Of a DNA stretch of 30,330 nucleotides, positions 14,461 through 22,974 are shown in pieces. A program made the translations under genes and the position numbers. This DNA is from Ruminococcaceae bacterium UBA7127 (lineage in GTDB: Bacteria; Bacillota; Clostridia; Oscillospirales; Acutalibacteraceae): contig DKXL01000036.1 of assembly GCA_002493005.1 (NCBI GenBank), positions 221 through 30,550 of the forward strand, read 5' to 3'. The notes under the pieces are model-generated. The model saw only the letters and a list, made by a program, of their open reading frames with translations, was not told the DNA's origin and ran no database searches. How positions within the stretch are numbered: the stretch's first letter is position 1; each line of letters starts with the position of its first letter.

Positions 14461-16445
14461 TTTGATTTTTCCTCCTGAATTTTAATATATTTACTGTTCA
14501 ACGAGAACGGTTTAAATTCCTCTCCGCCGCCCTCGTAGAATTTACCGAACATTTCAACGTACTGCAATCTCATTGTGTGAACATATGAGCCGAGTGCGTT
14601 AAGACCAATATTGATTGCGTGACCCACAAGGAACACAATAATCAAAAATATAAAGCCTATCCAGCTCGTGCCGAACATTGTTGACAACATATTGAATACC
14701 TGCGCCATTACACCTGTTGTAAGTCCAAGTGCCAAAAGTCGTGAGTAGCTTAGCAAATCACTGATGTATCCTGTGATGTCATACAGTGAAGCCACACCGC
14801 CGATTACCTTGCCAAAGCCTTTTTTGTTTCTGCCCTGCGTGAGCACAAGTCCCACTGCACAAGCAACAGCAATTCCTGCACCAATCATCATTACGATATG
14901 ATTTGTTGCCATTCCTGCTGCAAGTACTGCAAATCCTATAAGCATTAGCATCCACAGTCCTGTGTCAAACAATGCGCCAGCATAATCCTTGTGTTTCCAG
15001 CATACATAAAATTTGCATCCCATACCTACAAGTATATGCACAAGTCCGAATGCTATTGAGATTATCATAAGCATTAGCGCATCCTTTTGCGGATCAAGCG
15101 TCGGCCACGGCAAAATCTGCGCCATTGTTATGTCTGCACCGGTGAAATAATTATACAATACCGCAGGAGCATCGCCAAATATACTGCCGAATATAAGCCC
15201 CCAGAAAAATGTTGAAACTCCGCAGTATTGAAACAGCTTTAAGCTGTAATACATTTTTTCATCCGGTTTAAATATTTTAATTACTATTCCTATTGCTATT
15301 ACCATTAAAAGCCCGTAGCCTGCATCGGAAAACATCATTCCAAAGAAGAAGTAGAAGAAAAACGCAAGCAGCGGCGTTGGGTCAATGTCGCCGTGAGACG
15401 GTGCGGAATACATATTTACAATGCCCTGCGCCGGACGTGAGAAACGATTGTTTTTAAGCTTAATCGGTGCTTCTTCCTCGTCTGCGTCGGCAAATTCAAG
15501 ATGACATACGGCAACCCTTGTGCAAAGCTGTTCGAGCTTCTCTGCATCTTCCTCAGGCACATAGCCCGATATAACAAATACATTTTTTGAGTGTTCAAGC
15601 TCACTTATCACGTTGTATTTATCAGCACGAATTCTAAAGTAATCCTGCGTATCCTTTATTGCGCTGCGCTTGTCGGCAAAAGAAGCAATTTCCTTCTTTG
15701 CCTGCTCTGTCTGCCGTTCAAGCTCTTCGCACTTTTTAACAAGTTTTTCGCTCTCTTTAATCGGCGTAAGATTACTTGGATTCATAGGTCTTGCAAAACC
15801 TAAATCACGCAGTGTACCTTCAGCAAGCTCCTTTTGCGCAATAGGAGCCATAAGTACAAAGCACGTAAGCATATTCTGTGAATATACAATTTCAAACTCA
15901 AATTCAAGGTTTGGAGCATACTCTGCAAACGCTTGAGAAAGAGTTATATCGCTAAATTCTCTTTGAATTGAGCCTATAAACACCGCTGTTGTTGCAGTGT
16001 CACCCTGATTAAGCGGAATATCAAGATTTCGCCAGGGCTCAAGCTGAGTAAGAGTGGTCTTTATGCGAATCTGCTCAGCGGCATTGTCGGCACAAATCTT
16101 GTTAAGCTCACACAACCTGTTGCAAACATTAATAACATCGCCTGCGTTTGAGGCAATCACACCGATTTCATCGGGGTCAATCGCTCGTCTGCCTGCAAAT
16201 GCCGACAGCATTCCCTTTTTTTCGGGAACTTGACCGTCAAGAATTTTTAAAGCCTGTTCGGTGAGCGTAACATTGCGTTCAAAAATCTGGGTTTGTGACG
16301 TCATATCAATTTTATTAAAACCTTTTTTGCATTTTTCTGTCTTTTTTATGTGCACAAGACCCGAATCCTGCAAATGCTCAAGAAGCCGTTTACGGTCCTG
16401 CCGCAGAGCAACAATCTGCACCGACTTCATTTTTAGTTTTGCCAA
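14457..16445 (-). CDS. ntpI: V-type ATPase/synthase subunit I (stator, a-subunit)
   Basis: 662 residues. The first about 350 form the cytoplasmic helical arm (starting MAKLKMKSVQIVALRQDRKRLLEHL). The C-terminal part has about eight membrane helices, beginning near LLAFFFYFFFGMMFSDAGYG. The essential arginine that faces the ring carboxylate is seen in YVHTMRLQYVEMFGKFYEGGG (R626). This subunit forms the ion half-channels. The start is a TTG at 16445 with GGTGAT five bases upstream; it gives the family's typical N-terminus, while the next ATG would remove five residues. It overlaps K by four bases. Confidence 0.95.
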   Translation of the reverse strand: MAKLKMKSVQIVALRQDRKRLLEHLQDSGLVHIKKTEKCKKGFNKIDMTSQTQIFERNVTLTEQALKILDGQVPEKKGMLSAFAGRRAIDPDEIGVIASNAGDVINVCNRLCELNKICADNAAEQIRIKTTLTQLEPWRNLDIPLNQGDTATTAVFIGSIQREFSDITLSQAFAEYAPNLEFEFEIVYSQNMLTCFVLMAPIAQKELAEGTLRDLGFARPMNPSNLTPIKESEKLVKKCEELERQTEQAKKEIASFADKRSAIKDTQDYFRIRADKYNVISELEHSKNVFVISGYVPEEDAEKLEQLCTRVAVCHLEFADADEEEAPIKLKNNRFSRPAQGIVNMYSAPSHGDIDPTPLLAFFFYFFFGMMFSDAGYGLLMVIAIGIVIKIFKPDEKMYYSLKLFQYCGVSTFFWGLIFGSIFGDAPAVLYNYFTGADITMAQILPWPTLDPQKDALMLMIISIAFGLVHILVGMGCKFYVCWKHKDYAGALFDTGLWMLMLIGFAVLAAGMATNHIVMMIGAGIAVACAVGLVLTQGRNKKGFGKVIGGVASLYDITGYISDLLSYSRLLALGLTTGVMAQVFNMLSTMFGTSWIGFIFLIIVFLVGHAINIGLNALGSYVHTMRLQYVEMFGKFYEGGGEEFKPFSLNSKYIKIQEEKSK

Positions 16446-16477
16446 TTTTTATCACCACGCTTAATACCGATTGTATT

Positions 16478-16789
16478 CTAATCAACCAACTGTTTAATCA
16501 CAAGGTCAATTACCTTGCTACGGTTCTTCTCTGCTGTTTGTGACAGTTTGGAACACTGCTGTTCTGCTGCACTGACAGCTGATTTAAGCTCAAGTTCGCC
16601 GTCGGCTCTTGCTTTATCATACAGGTTTTCTGCATCAGATAACGCCTTTTGTTTTGATTTGCTTATAAGGTCAGCCGCATCCTGTCTTGCCTGTTCTGTA
16701 CGCTTTGCGGCATCAGACTTAGCATCAGCCTCACGTTTTGAACACTGCTGTTCAGTTTCATAAACTGCCTCAAGCATATCCATAGCCAT
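16478..16789 (-). CDS. V-type ATPase small peripheral-stalk subunit (H/G type)
   Basis: 103 residues, almost wholly an Ala/Lys/Glu/Asp helix (e.g. AAKRTEQARQDAADLISKSKQKALSD split over heptads) with a short C-terminal VIDLVIKQLVD. It fits the AhaH/NtpF-type coiled-coil partner of subunit E in the outer stalk, though such coils resemble each other and family naming is loose. It is the first gene of the operon, where this subunit usually sits before I and K. AGGAGG lies 8 bases before the ATG. Confidence 0.85.
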   Translation of the reverse strand: MAMDMLEAVYETEQQCSKREADAKSDAAKRTEQARQDAADLISKSKQKALSDAENLYDKARADGELELKSAVSAAEQQCSKLSQTAEKNRSKVIDLVIKQLVD

Positions 16790-16843
16790 AATAGTTCCTC
16801 CTTTAACACTGTTTGTACGGAGATAAATATATTCTTGCTGTTA

Positions 16844-16872
16844 ATTCTACCATAATTTTCCTAAAAAATCAA
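16844..16872 (-). promoter_or_regulatory. Sigma-A promoter of the V-ATPase operon
   Basis: TTGATT (16872-16867), 17 bases, TAGAAT (16849-16844) on the minus strand, with TATGG just before the -10 as a partial extended element. The leader to the first ATG is about 50 bases. Confidence 0.65.
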
Positions 16873-16935
16873 CCAACACTTTAGACTAATTGTCTATAAT
16901 TTTGTATTATTCCCAATAATGTGTAAAAAATGTTT

Positions 16936-16970
16936 AACCGGTTGCGTAGGTATATAGCCAATGTACGCAA
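16936..16970. promoter_or_regulatory. Inverted repeats between the divergent V-ATPase and ybaK promoters
   Basis: TTGCGTA (16942-16948) and TACGCAA (16964-16970) form an exact 7-base inverted repeat 15 bases apart, and AACCGGTT (16936-16943) is a palindrome overlapping the left arm. The 305-base gap at 16790-17094 holds these plus the two promoters and no gene. It could be an operator; the ligand is unknown. Confidence 0.3.
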
Positions 16971-17011
16971 GATTTTATACTGTTTAATCATTTATTGCAA
17001 CTATTAGTTGC

Positions 17012-17040
17012 TTGAAAAAATAACAATTAGGTAGTATACT
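17012..17040 (+). promoter_or_regulatory. Sigma-A promoter of ybaK
   Basis: TTGAAA (17012-17017), 17 bases, TATACT (17035-17040), about 50 bases before the gene. Confidence 0.6.
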
Positions 17041-17094
17041 TTGTATGATTTAAATTAAAAAATTTTGCATATATAATGAAAAGGCGCTGATTAA

Positions 17095-17577
17095 ATGGCA
17101 GAAAAAAAGACAAATGTTATGAGAATACTTGACAAAGAGAAAATCCCCTACACCACTCACGAATATCCTCACGGCAAAGAAGCCGTTGACGGAATAACTG
17201 TTGCAAGCCTGATGGGACAAAATCCCGACTACGTATTTAAAACTCTTGTCACCAAAGGAGCAGGCAGGGATTACTATGTATTTGTAGTGCCTGTAGACAA
17301 AGAGCTTGACCTTAAAAAGTGCGCTGCAAGCGTTGGAGAAAAGTCTGTTGAAATGATACCCGTCAAGGACATAACCAACGTGACAGGTTACGTCAGGGGT
17401 GGTTGCTCACCGATAGGAATGAAAAAACAATATAAAACGACCTTTCACATTACCGCAAAGCAAATCCCTCAAATCATTGTGAGCGCAGGCAAAATCGGAC
17501 AGCAAATTGACCTTGACCCTAAACATCTCATCGGCATTACAAACGGTAATTGCGCAGATATCATAAAGCACACATAA
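17095..17577 (+). CDS. ybaK: Cys-tRNA(Pro)/Cys-tRNA deacylase, YbaK/EbsC family
   Basis: 160 residues, normal YbaK length, starting MAEKKTNVMRILDKEKIPYTTHEYPH. Family markers include the DYVFKTLV segment with the catalytic Lys (about residue 49), the KKCAASVGEKSVEMIP region, GYVRGGCSPIGMKK and the C-terminal GQQIDLDPKHLIGITNG. It hydrolyses Cys wrongly attached to tRNA-Pro, working with prolyl-tRNA synthetase. A tRNA-Pro gene is 14 kb away, which is probably coincidence. It has its own promoter and stands alone. Confidence 0.93.
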   Translation: MAEKKTNVMRILDKEKIPYTTHEYPHGKEAVDGITVASLMGQNPDYVFKTLVTKGAGRDYYVFVVPVDKELDLKKCAASVGEKSVEMIPVKDITNVTGYVRGGCSPIGMKKQYKTTFHITAKQIPQIIVSAGKIGQQIDLDPKHLIGITNGNCADIIKHT

Positions 17578-17594
17578 GAATCCAAAAACTGATA

Positions 17595-17623
17595 TTGACA
17601 GTGTACTCTAATAGTGTTAAAAT
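17595..17623 (+). promoter_or_regulatory. Sigma-A promoter of the tetR-RND operon
   Basis: TTGACA (17595-17600), 17 bases, TAAAAT (17618-17623). The palindromic operator starts at the last base of the -10, so a bound repressor would block it. Confidence 0.7.
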
Positions 17624-17656
17624 TATGACACTTAGTCATATGACAGCGTGTCATAA
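17623..17656 (+). promoter_or_regulatory. Palindromic operator of the TetR regulator
   Basis: TTATGACAC (17623-17631), 16 bases, GTGTCATAA (17648-17656) form an exact 9-base inverted repeat. A second palindrome, GTCATATGAC (17635-17644), is nested in the centre. The site covers the expected transcription start and ends about 24 bases before tetR, as expected for autorepression. Confidence 0.7.
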
Positions 17657-17679
17657 TATATATTACGAGGTGTACTTGT

Positions 17680-18294
17680 ATGATTAAAAAGACTTTTTAT
17701 AATCTTCCCGAAGAAAAGCGGCAACGTATTATCGACGCAATACTTTCTGAGTTTGCACGCTCAACCTCAGACAAGATTAACATCAACCGTATAATCAAGG
17801 CTGCAAATATCTCAAGAGGAAGCTTTTATCAATATTTTGACGATAAGGTTGACCTTGTTGAAGTACTGTTCAAAACCTTTTTTGACATTTCTCTTGAAGG
17901 CGCAAACACAGCTATTTCCGAGTCAAACGGAGATATTTTCTTTACATACGAAAAGTTGTTTGAAATCATCACCGACTTTGCAAACAACGAAAAACAAAAA
18001 ATTGTTTTGCGCAATCTTATCCGCAACATAAAGGTTAACGACAACCTTGTATCTGATTATCTGCTCTATAGATTCAAGGGATTTGCAGAGCTTATAGATG
18101 TGTCAAAATCGTTTAATCGGAGCAACTTAAAGTATCAGTCCGATTATGATGTTGAGTGCCTTTCTCAGATTTTGACTCAGGTGCTCAAAAATGCAATTTT
18201 TAATGTATTTGTAATTGGTAAGCCCTGCAAAGATGTCAAAAAAGACTATTGCAGAAAGCTTGAAATTATAAAATTAGGTGCTGTAAAGGAGTAA
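17680..18294 (+). CDS. TetR-family transcriptional regulator
   Basis: 204 residues. The N-terminal HTH is seen in KININRIIKAANISRGSFYQYFDDKVDLVEVLF (about 31-65), which has the family's GSFYQYF recognition helix end. The rest is helical and would form the ligand-binding and dimer domain. GAGGTG precedes the ATG. It is followed after three bases by the RND exporter, and a palindromic operator lies over its promoter, so it most likely represses both genes until a ligand binds. The inducer is unknown. Confidence 0.9.
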   Translation: MIKKTFYNLPEEKRQRIIDAILSEFARSTSDKININRIIKAANISRGSFYQYFDDKVDLVEVLFKTFFDISLEGANTAISESNGDIFFTYEKLFEIITDFANNEKQKIVLRNLIRNIKVNDNLVSDYLLYRFKGFAELIDVSKSFNRSNLKYQSDYDVECLSQILTQVLKNAIFNVFVIGKPCKDVKKDYCRKLEIIKLGAVKE

Positions 18295-18297
18295 GCA

Positions 18298-21200
18298 ATG
18301 CTATCAAAACTAAGCGTAAAAAAGCCAATGACCATATTTGTGTGCGTTGTTTTGGTTTTGGTATTAGGTTTCGTATCATTCTTTAAGATGACGCCTGACC
18401 TTTTGCCGAATATGGATTTTCCATATGCAATAATACTGACTACATATCCGGGACAAACGCCGGAAGCAGTAGAAACAACCGTCAGCAAGCCGCTTGAACA
18501 ATCAATGGCAACCATTGACGGCGTAAAAAAACTAACATCAAATTCCGCAGAAAACTATTCGCTGATTATGCTGGAATTTGAGGACGGAACCAATATGGAC
18601 ACTGCAACCGTTGATATGCGTTCAAGCCTTGACACCATCTCGGATGCGTGGCCCGACTCAGTCGGTACGCCCTATCTTATTAAAATCAACCCAAATATGC
18701 TGCCGGTTGCTATGGTTGCAGTAAACTACGAGGGTAAAAACGCAAACGAACTGTCCGACTATGTCAGCAACGAGCTCATCAACGAGGTTGAGCAGATTGA
18801 CGGTGTTGCCTCTGTTTCCGACAAGGGTATCATTACCGAACAGGAAAACATAGTTATCTCTCAGGAAAAAATCAACGCTCTCAACAAAAAAATCAATGCC
18901 GCTCTCGACAATCAGTTTGGCAAAGCTGAGGATAAGCTAAACGATGCAAAAAAAGAAATCAACGACAATATGGACAAAGCTCAAAGCGGAACAGGAGTAA
19001 TAGGCTCATCTATCGAGCAAATCAACGCCCAACAGGCGAGCGCCGCAGACCAGCTTGAAAAGGCTCAAAACCAGGCAGAAAGCGGCAAAACTCAGCTTTT
19101 GTCAGCAAAAATGGAACTGCTCGACCAAAAGGCCGCGCTTACTACAACAAAGCAGACGCTTGAGATGACCTATCAAACCTTGCTTGAGCTAAAGGAGTCT
19201 TACAACGAATTTTTAGGACAACAAAAAATCCTTAACGATACAATTAATGTTCTTTCCGAAATTAATCAGGCATACAAAAATATTATCAGTCAGCTTGAGG
19301 GTTTAAACCCGGACAGCGATGAGTACAAACAGCTTGAACAGCAGATTGCTCAGCTTGAGGAAAGACTAAAGCCATTTGGCATACAGCTAAAAGGTCTTGA
19401 CGAGGCTATTGAAGATACATTGGATTCACTTAAAATAGTTGAGTCAAAAATAAGTCAGATTGAAAACACATTAAAAGAAATGGGAACTTCTCCGCAGGCA
19501 CTCGATGATGTCTTGCAGAGCCTTACAGAAAAAATCGCACAAATAAACGCAGGTATCGCAGAGCTTGACAAAGCATTAAACGGTCTTGACGACAAGTCAA
19601 TATCAGTTGACTCAGCACTTGCAATGTTGTCAAAGCAGCAGTCAAGCGCTGATTTTAAGATGTCAGCGGCTCTGTCTGCCCTTACCTCAAAGCAAAGCGA
19701 AGCAGCAGGTGCAATAACTCAGCTAAACACAGCCAAGGAGCAGGTACAAGGCTCTATTGACGAGCTGTCAAATCAAAAGAAAACAGCAAAAGACAAGGCT
19801 GATATGAACAACACCGTTACACTTGACGCCATATCCGGTATCCTTACAGCGCAGAATTTTTCAATGCCTGCCGGATATGTTACCGACAACGAGAACAACA
19901 AGTTCATGGTGCGTGTGGGTGACAAGATAACAACAGAAGCAGAGATGAAATCGCTTGTGCTCTTTGACACAGGCATTGACGGAATAGGAACCGTTAAGCT
20001 TGAAGATGTCGCAGATATTTTTGTCAGCGACAATTCCGACGAATCCTATGCCCAAATAAACGGTGAACCGGGAATTGTGCTCAGCTTTTCAAAGTCAAGC
20101 AATACCGCATCATCGGCTGTGTGCAAGAATATAAATTCAAAACTTGATGAGCTGAGTACAAAAACAAAAGGTCTTAATTTCACTAACCTTTATAATGAAG
20201 GCGACTATATTTCACTTGTAATCGGAAGTGTACTTCAAAACCTGCTTATGGGTGCATTGCTCGCAATAATAATCTTGTTCTTGTTCCTGCGCGACATTAA
20301 GCCGACAATAATCGTTGCCTGCTCAATACCAATCAGCGTAGTTTTTGCAATCGTTCTGATGTATTTCAGCGGTGTATCACTCAATATGATTTCACTTTCC
20401 GGACTGGCGATAGGCGTCGGTATGCTTGTTGACAACTCGGTAGTTGTTATTGAAAATATTTATCGTCTGCGCGGACTCGGTGTATCGCCGATTAAAGCCG
20501 CACTCAACGGTGCAAGACAAGTTGCAGGCGCAATATTAGCGTCAACGCTCACAACAATTTGTGTATTCCTTCCAATCGTATTTGTCGAGGGTATTACACG
20601 GCAAATTTTTGTAGATATGGCGCTCACAATCGCTTATTCTCTGCTTGCAAGCCTTATTGTGGCTCTCACACTCGTTCCTGCAATGAGCCAGAGAATGTTA
20701 AGAAAAGTAGAACCTAAAAAAGCAAACGACAATAAGGTAATAAAGGCTTATGACAAATCTTTGCGCTTTGTACTGCGACATAGACTCTGCACCATTCTTG
20801 TTGCAGTGGCACTGCTTATCGGCAGCACGGGTCTTGCGCTTGCAAGAGGATTTAGCTTTATGCCGGAAATGAGCAGTACCGAAATTCAGGTTTCACTTCA
20901 GCTTGATGACAACACAACTCTTGAAGAAACCATTGACACAGCTGAACAGGTTAACAAGGCTCTGCAAAAATACAGTGAATTTGATACCGTCGGCGTAATG
21001 GTCGGCGGAACCGAGAGCCTTATGGGAATAACAGGCGGCGGCACATCAAACGACGCCGGTTCGGTTATGGCATACTGCGTACTCAACGAAAAATATTCCA
21101 AACAAAGCAGTGAAATCTCAAAACGAATAGAAAAAGATTTAAATAATATTGATGGTGAGCTTGTGGTAAGCGGCGGTTCAACAAGCTCTATGTCAGCTAT

Positions 21201-22332
21201 GCTTGGCGACGGAAGCATACAAATTACACTCTACGGCGACGACCTCAAAACACTTCAGTCAACTGCCGAGGATATGGCAAAACAGCTTGAAACACTTCCC
21301 GGCGTTGAATCAGCCGACAGCGGTGTCGGAGCAACTTCTCCTGAAATCAAGGTAACTGTTGACAAACAAAAGGCTATAGAAAAAGGTCTTATGGTTGCCC
21401 AGGTTTATCAGCAGGTTGCAGAGGCTGTTTCAACCGAAAAAACCTCTACAACACTTAAAAACAGCGATGGTTATGACCTTGACGTAGTAATTGTCAAAGA
21501 CGAAAGCAATCAGGTTTCGGCTGACACAGTAGGAAAAATCAAAATCAAATACACAACAAAGGAAGGCGAAAACAAAACCGTCAGCCTTTCTGCAATCGCC
21601 TCAATATCCGAGTCGCAGACAATGAATGTGATTTCAAGAGATAATCAAAAGCGAACACTTACAGTCAGCGCAACTGTCAAGGACGGCTACACAATGACAA
21701 ATGTATCTAATGATGTAAAGGCATTGTTTAATGACTACAAGTTCCCATCAGGATGCTCAATTGAATATTCGGGCACCGACAAGGCAACAATGGACGCTGT
21801 GTACCAAATGCTCCAGATGCTGCTGCTTGGTATTATCCTGATTTATCTTGTAATGGTTGCACAGTTCCAGAGCCTTAAGTCACCGTTCATCATTATGTTC
21901 ACAATTCCCCTTGCATTTACAGGTGGATTTTTAGGCTTGCTTGTGACAGGCTTTGACGTCAGTGTAGTATCGCTTCTCGGCTTTGTAATGCTGTGCGGTA
22001 TAATTGTTAACAACGGTATCGTTCTTGTAGACTACATTAACAAGCTCAGACTCGACGGTAGAGAGCGCAGAGATGCTATTGTTGAAGCAGGCAAAACCCG
22101 TATGCGCCCAATTCTAATCACTGCGCTGACCACTGTGCTCGGACTTATGGTTATGGCATTTGGTGTCGGCACAGGTGCAGAGATGATGCAACCGATTGCA
22201 ATCGTATGCATAGGCGGCTTACTTTACGCAACGTTTATGACACTCTATATTGTTCCGGTTATCTATGATATTTTTAACAAAAAAGAGCTTCGCAAAGTTG
22301 AAGATTCGGAACTTGAGTCTATTGACGAGTAA
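18298..22332 (+). CDS. RND-family efflux permease with large coiled-coil insertion
   Basis: 1344 residues, against about 1030-1050 for AcrB-type proteins. TM1 is at about 11-29, TM2-6 from about 640, TM7 near 825 and TM8-12 from about 1170. The HAE1 signature AIGVGMLVDNSVVVIENIYRL near 705 retains the proton-relay Asp equivalent to AcrB D407, while D408 is Asn as in many Gram-positive relatives. The extra length is one block at about 187-505, rich in Gln, Lys, Glu and Leu heptads (repeated QLE, AQLEER, ISQIEN), inserted in the first extracellular domain. No membrane-fusion partner gene is adjacent, so the insert may replace it. It lies three bases after tetR; AAGGAG precedes the ATG. Substrate unknown. 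Confidence 0.92.
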   Translation: MLSKLSVKKPMTIFVCVVLVLVLGFVSFFKMTPDLLPNMDFPYAIILTTYPGQTPEAVETTVSKPLEQSMATIDGVKKLTSNSAENYSLIMLEFEDGTNMDTATVDMRSSLDTISDAWPDSVGTPYLIKINPNMLPVAMVAVNYEGKNANELSDYVSNELINEVEQIDGVASVSDKGIITEQENIVISQEKINALNKKINAALDNQFGKAEDKLNDAKKEINDNMDKAQSGTGVIGSSIEQINAQQASAADQLEKAQNQAESGKTQLLSAKMELLDQKAALTTTKQTLEMTYQTLLELKESYNEFLGQQKILNDTINVLSEINQAYKNIISQLEGLNPDSDEYKQLEQQIAQLEERLKPFGIQLKGLDEAIEDTLDSLKIVESKISQIENTLKEMGTSPQALDDVLQSLTEKIAQINAGIAELDKALNGLDDKSISVDSALAMLSKQQSSADFKMSAALSALTSKQSEAAGAITQLNTAKEQVQGSIDELSNQKKTAKDKADMNNTVTLDAISGILTAQNFSMPAGYVTDNENNKFMVRVGDKITTEAEMKSLVLFDTGIDGIGTVKLEDVADIFVSDNSDESYAQINGEPGIVLSFSKSSNTASSAVCKNINSKLDELSTKTKGLNFTNLYNEGDYISLVIGSVLQNLLMGALLAIIILFLFLRDIKPTIIVACSIPISVVFAIVLMYFSGVSLNMISLSGLAIGVGMLVDNSVVVIENIYRLRGLGVSPIKAALNGARQVAGAILASTLTTICVFLPIVFVEGITRQIFVDMALTIAYSLLASLIVALTLVPAMSQRMLRKVEPKKANDNKVIKAYDKSLRFVLRHRLCTILVAVALLIGSTGLALARGFSFMPEMSSTEIQVSLQLDDNTTLEETIDTAEQVNKALQKYSEFDTVGVMVGGTESLMGITGGGTSNDAGSVMAYCVLNEKYSKQSSEISKRIEKDLNNIDGELVVSGGSTSSMSAMLGDGSIQITLYGDDLKTLQSTAEDMAKQLETLPGVESADSGVGATSPEIKVTVDKQKAIEKGLMVAQVYQQVAEAVSTEKTSTTLKNSDGYDLDVVIVKDESNQVSADTVGKIKIKYTTKEGENKTVSLSAIASISESQTMNVISRDNQKRTLTVSATVKDGYTMTNVSNDVKALFNDYKFPSGCSIEYSGTDKATMDAVYQMLQMLLLGIILIYLVMVAQFQSLKSPFIIMFTIPLAFTGGFLGLLVTGFDVSVVSLLGFVMLCGIIVNNGIVLVDYINKLRLDGRERRDAIVEAGKTRMRPILITALTTVLGLMVMAFGVGTGAEMMQPIAIVCIGGLLYATFMTLYIVPVIYDIFNKKELRKVEDSELESIDE

Positions 22333-22350
22333 CAGAAAATAATGTAGAAT
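22322..22350 (+). promoter_or_regulatory. Sigma-A promoter of the YbjQ-family gene
   Basis: TTGACG (22322-22327), 17 bases, TAGAAT (22345-22350), overlapping the last codons of the RND gene and 33 bases before the next ATG. Confidence 0.65.
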
Positions 22351-22382
22351 AAAATTAATCAATAAGTTATGAGGTGCAAGCG

Positions 22383-22694
22383 ATGATTTTGGTAACAACA
22401 GAAACAATAACAGGAAGAAACTGCGCAACAATCGGTCTTGTGACAGGAAATACAATCCAGTCAAAGCATATGTTCAGCGATATGGGTCAGGGCTTTAAGA
22501 CTATGGTAGGCGGCGAGCTTAAGTCATACACAGAGATGATGAACAAGTCAAGAGCTATCGCAACACAGCGTATGATTGATCAGGCTCAGCAGATGGGCGC
22601 TGACGCAATCGTTGGTGTAAGATATACTTCTGCTTCTGTTATGCAGCAGGCAGCTGAAGTTTTGGCTTTCGGCACAGCAGTTAAGTTCGTTTAA
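22383..22694 (+). CDS. YbjQ/UPF0145-family protein
   Basis: 103 residues, full family length, starting MILVTTETITGRNCATIGLVTGNTI. Conserved parts are the GEL(K)SYTEMMNKSRAIATQRM helix and the ending GADAIVGVRY...AFGTAVKF. These proteins form pentameric beta/alpha rings and are often annotated as heavy-metal-binding domain proteins, but their function is not established. The ATG at 22383 is 6 bases after GAGGTG; a GTG three codons earlier is inside the ribosome site. It has its own promoter behind the RND gene and a terminator behind it. Confidence 0.9.
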   Translation: MILVTTETITGRNCATIGLVTGNTIQSKHMFSDMGQGFKTMVGGELKSYTEMMNKSRAIATQRMIDQAQQMGADAIVGVRYTSASVMQQAAEVLAFGTAVKFV

Positions 22695-22716
22695 TAAAAT
22701 AATATTAAATGTACTA

Positions 22717-22740
22717 AAGGGAGGACTTTCGTCCTCCCTT
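22717..22740 (+). terminator. Hairpin terminator behind the YbjQ-family gene
   Basis: AAGGGAGGAC and GTCCTCCCTT form a perfect 10-bp stem with loop TTTC. The following CTTCTTC-type tract is only moderately T-rich. Copy B of the structured repeat begins directly behind it. Confidence 0.65.
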
Positions 22741-22742
22741 CT

Positions 22743-22839
22743 TCACTTTATAGGAAAATGCTCGAAAACGGTCGGACGGATAAGTGTAGATACTATCAAG
22801 CTATCTGTTCGAATTGCGGGCTACGTCACGCCGCTTTTT
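22743..22839 (+). repeat. Intergenic structured repeat, copy B
   Basis: This matches copy A (8152-8057 on the minus strand) base for base in length, with 15 differences in the 90-base core. It opens TCACTTTATAGGAAA. TCGGACGGATA (22772-22782) pairs with TATCTGTTCGA (22802-22812), and the end is CACGCCGC followed by TTTTT. Against copy A, one pair changes from G-C to A-T on both sides. Both copies lie directly downstream of an intrinsic terminator in the same orientation as the gene before it. Confidence 0.75.
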
Positions 22840-22918
22840 CATCTTTATATGCTGTTGGCATTTACCCTATTTTAGTTGTAGATTAGTATAACTTCCTGAT
22901 TTTGCATTACAAAGTCTA

Positions 22919-22946
22919 TTGAATATTTAAATAAAAAATGTATAAT
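22919..22946 (+). promoter_or_regulatory. Sigma-A promoter of the hemolysin III gene
   Basis: TTGAAT (22919-22924), 16 bases, TATAAT (22941-22946), 28 bases before the ATG. Confidence 0.6.
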
Positions 22947-22974
22947 AGTTATACAGCATTGTTTGGAGGTCAAA

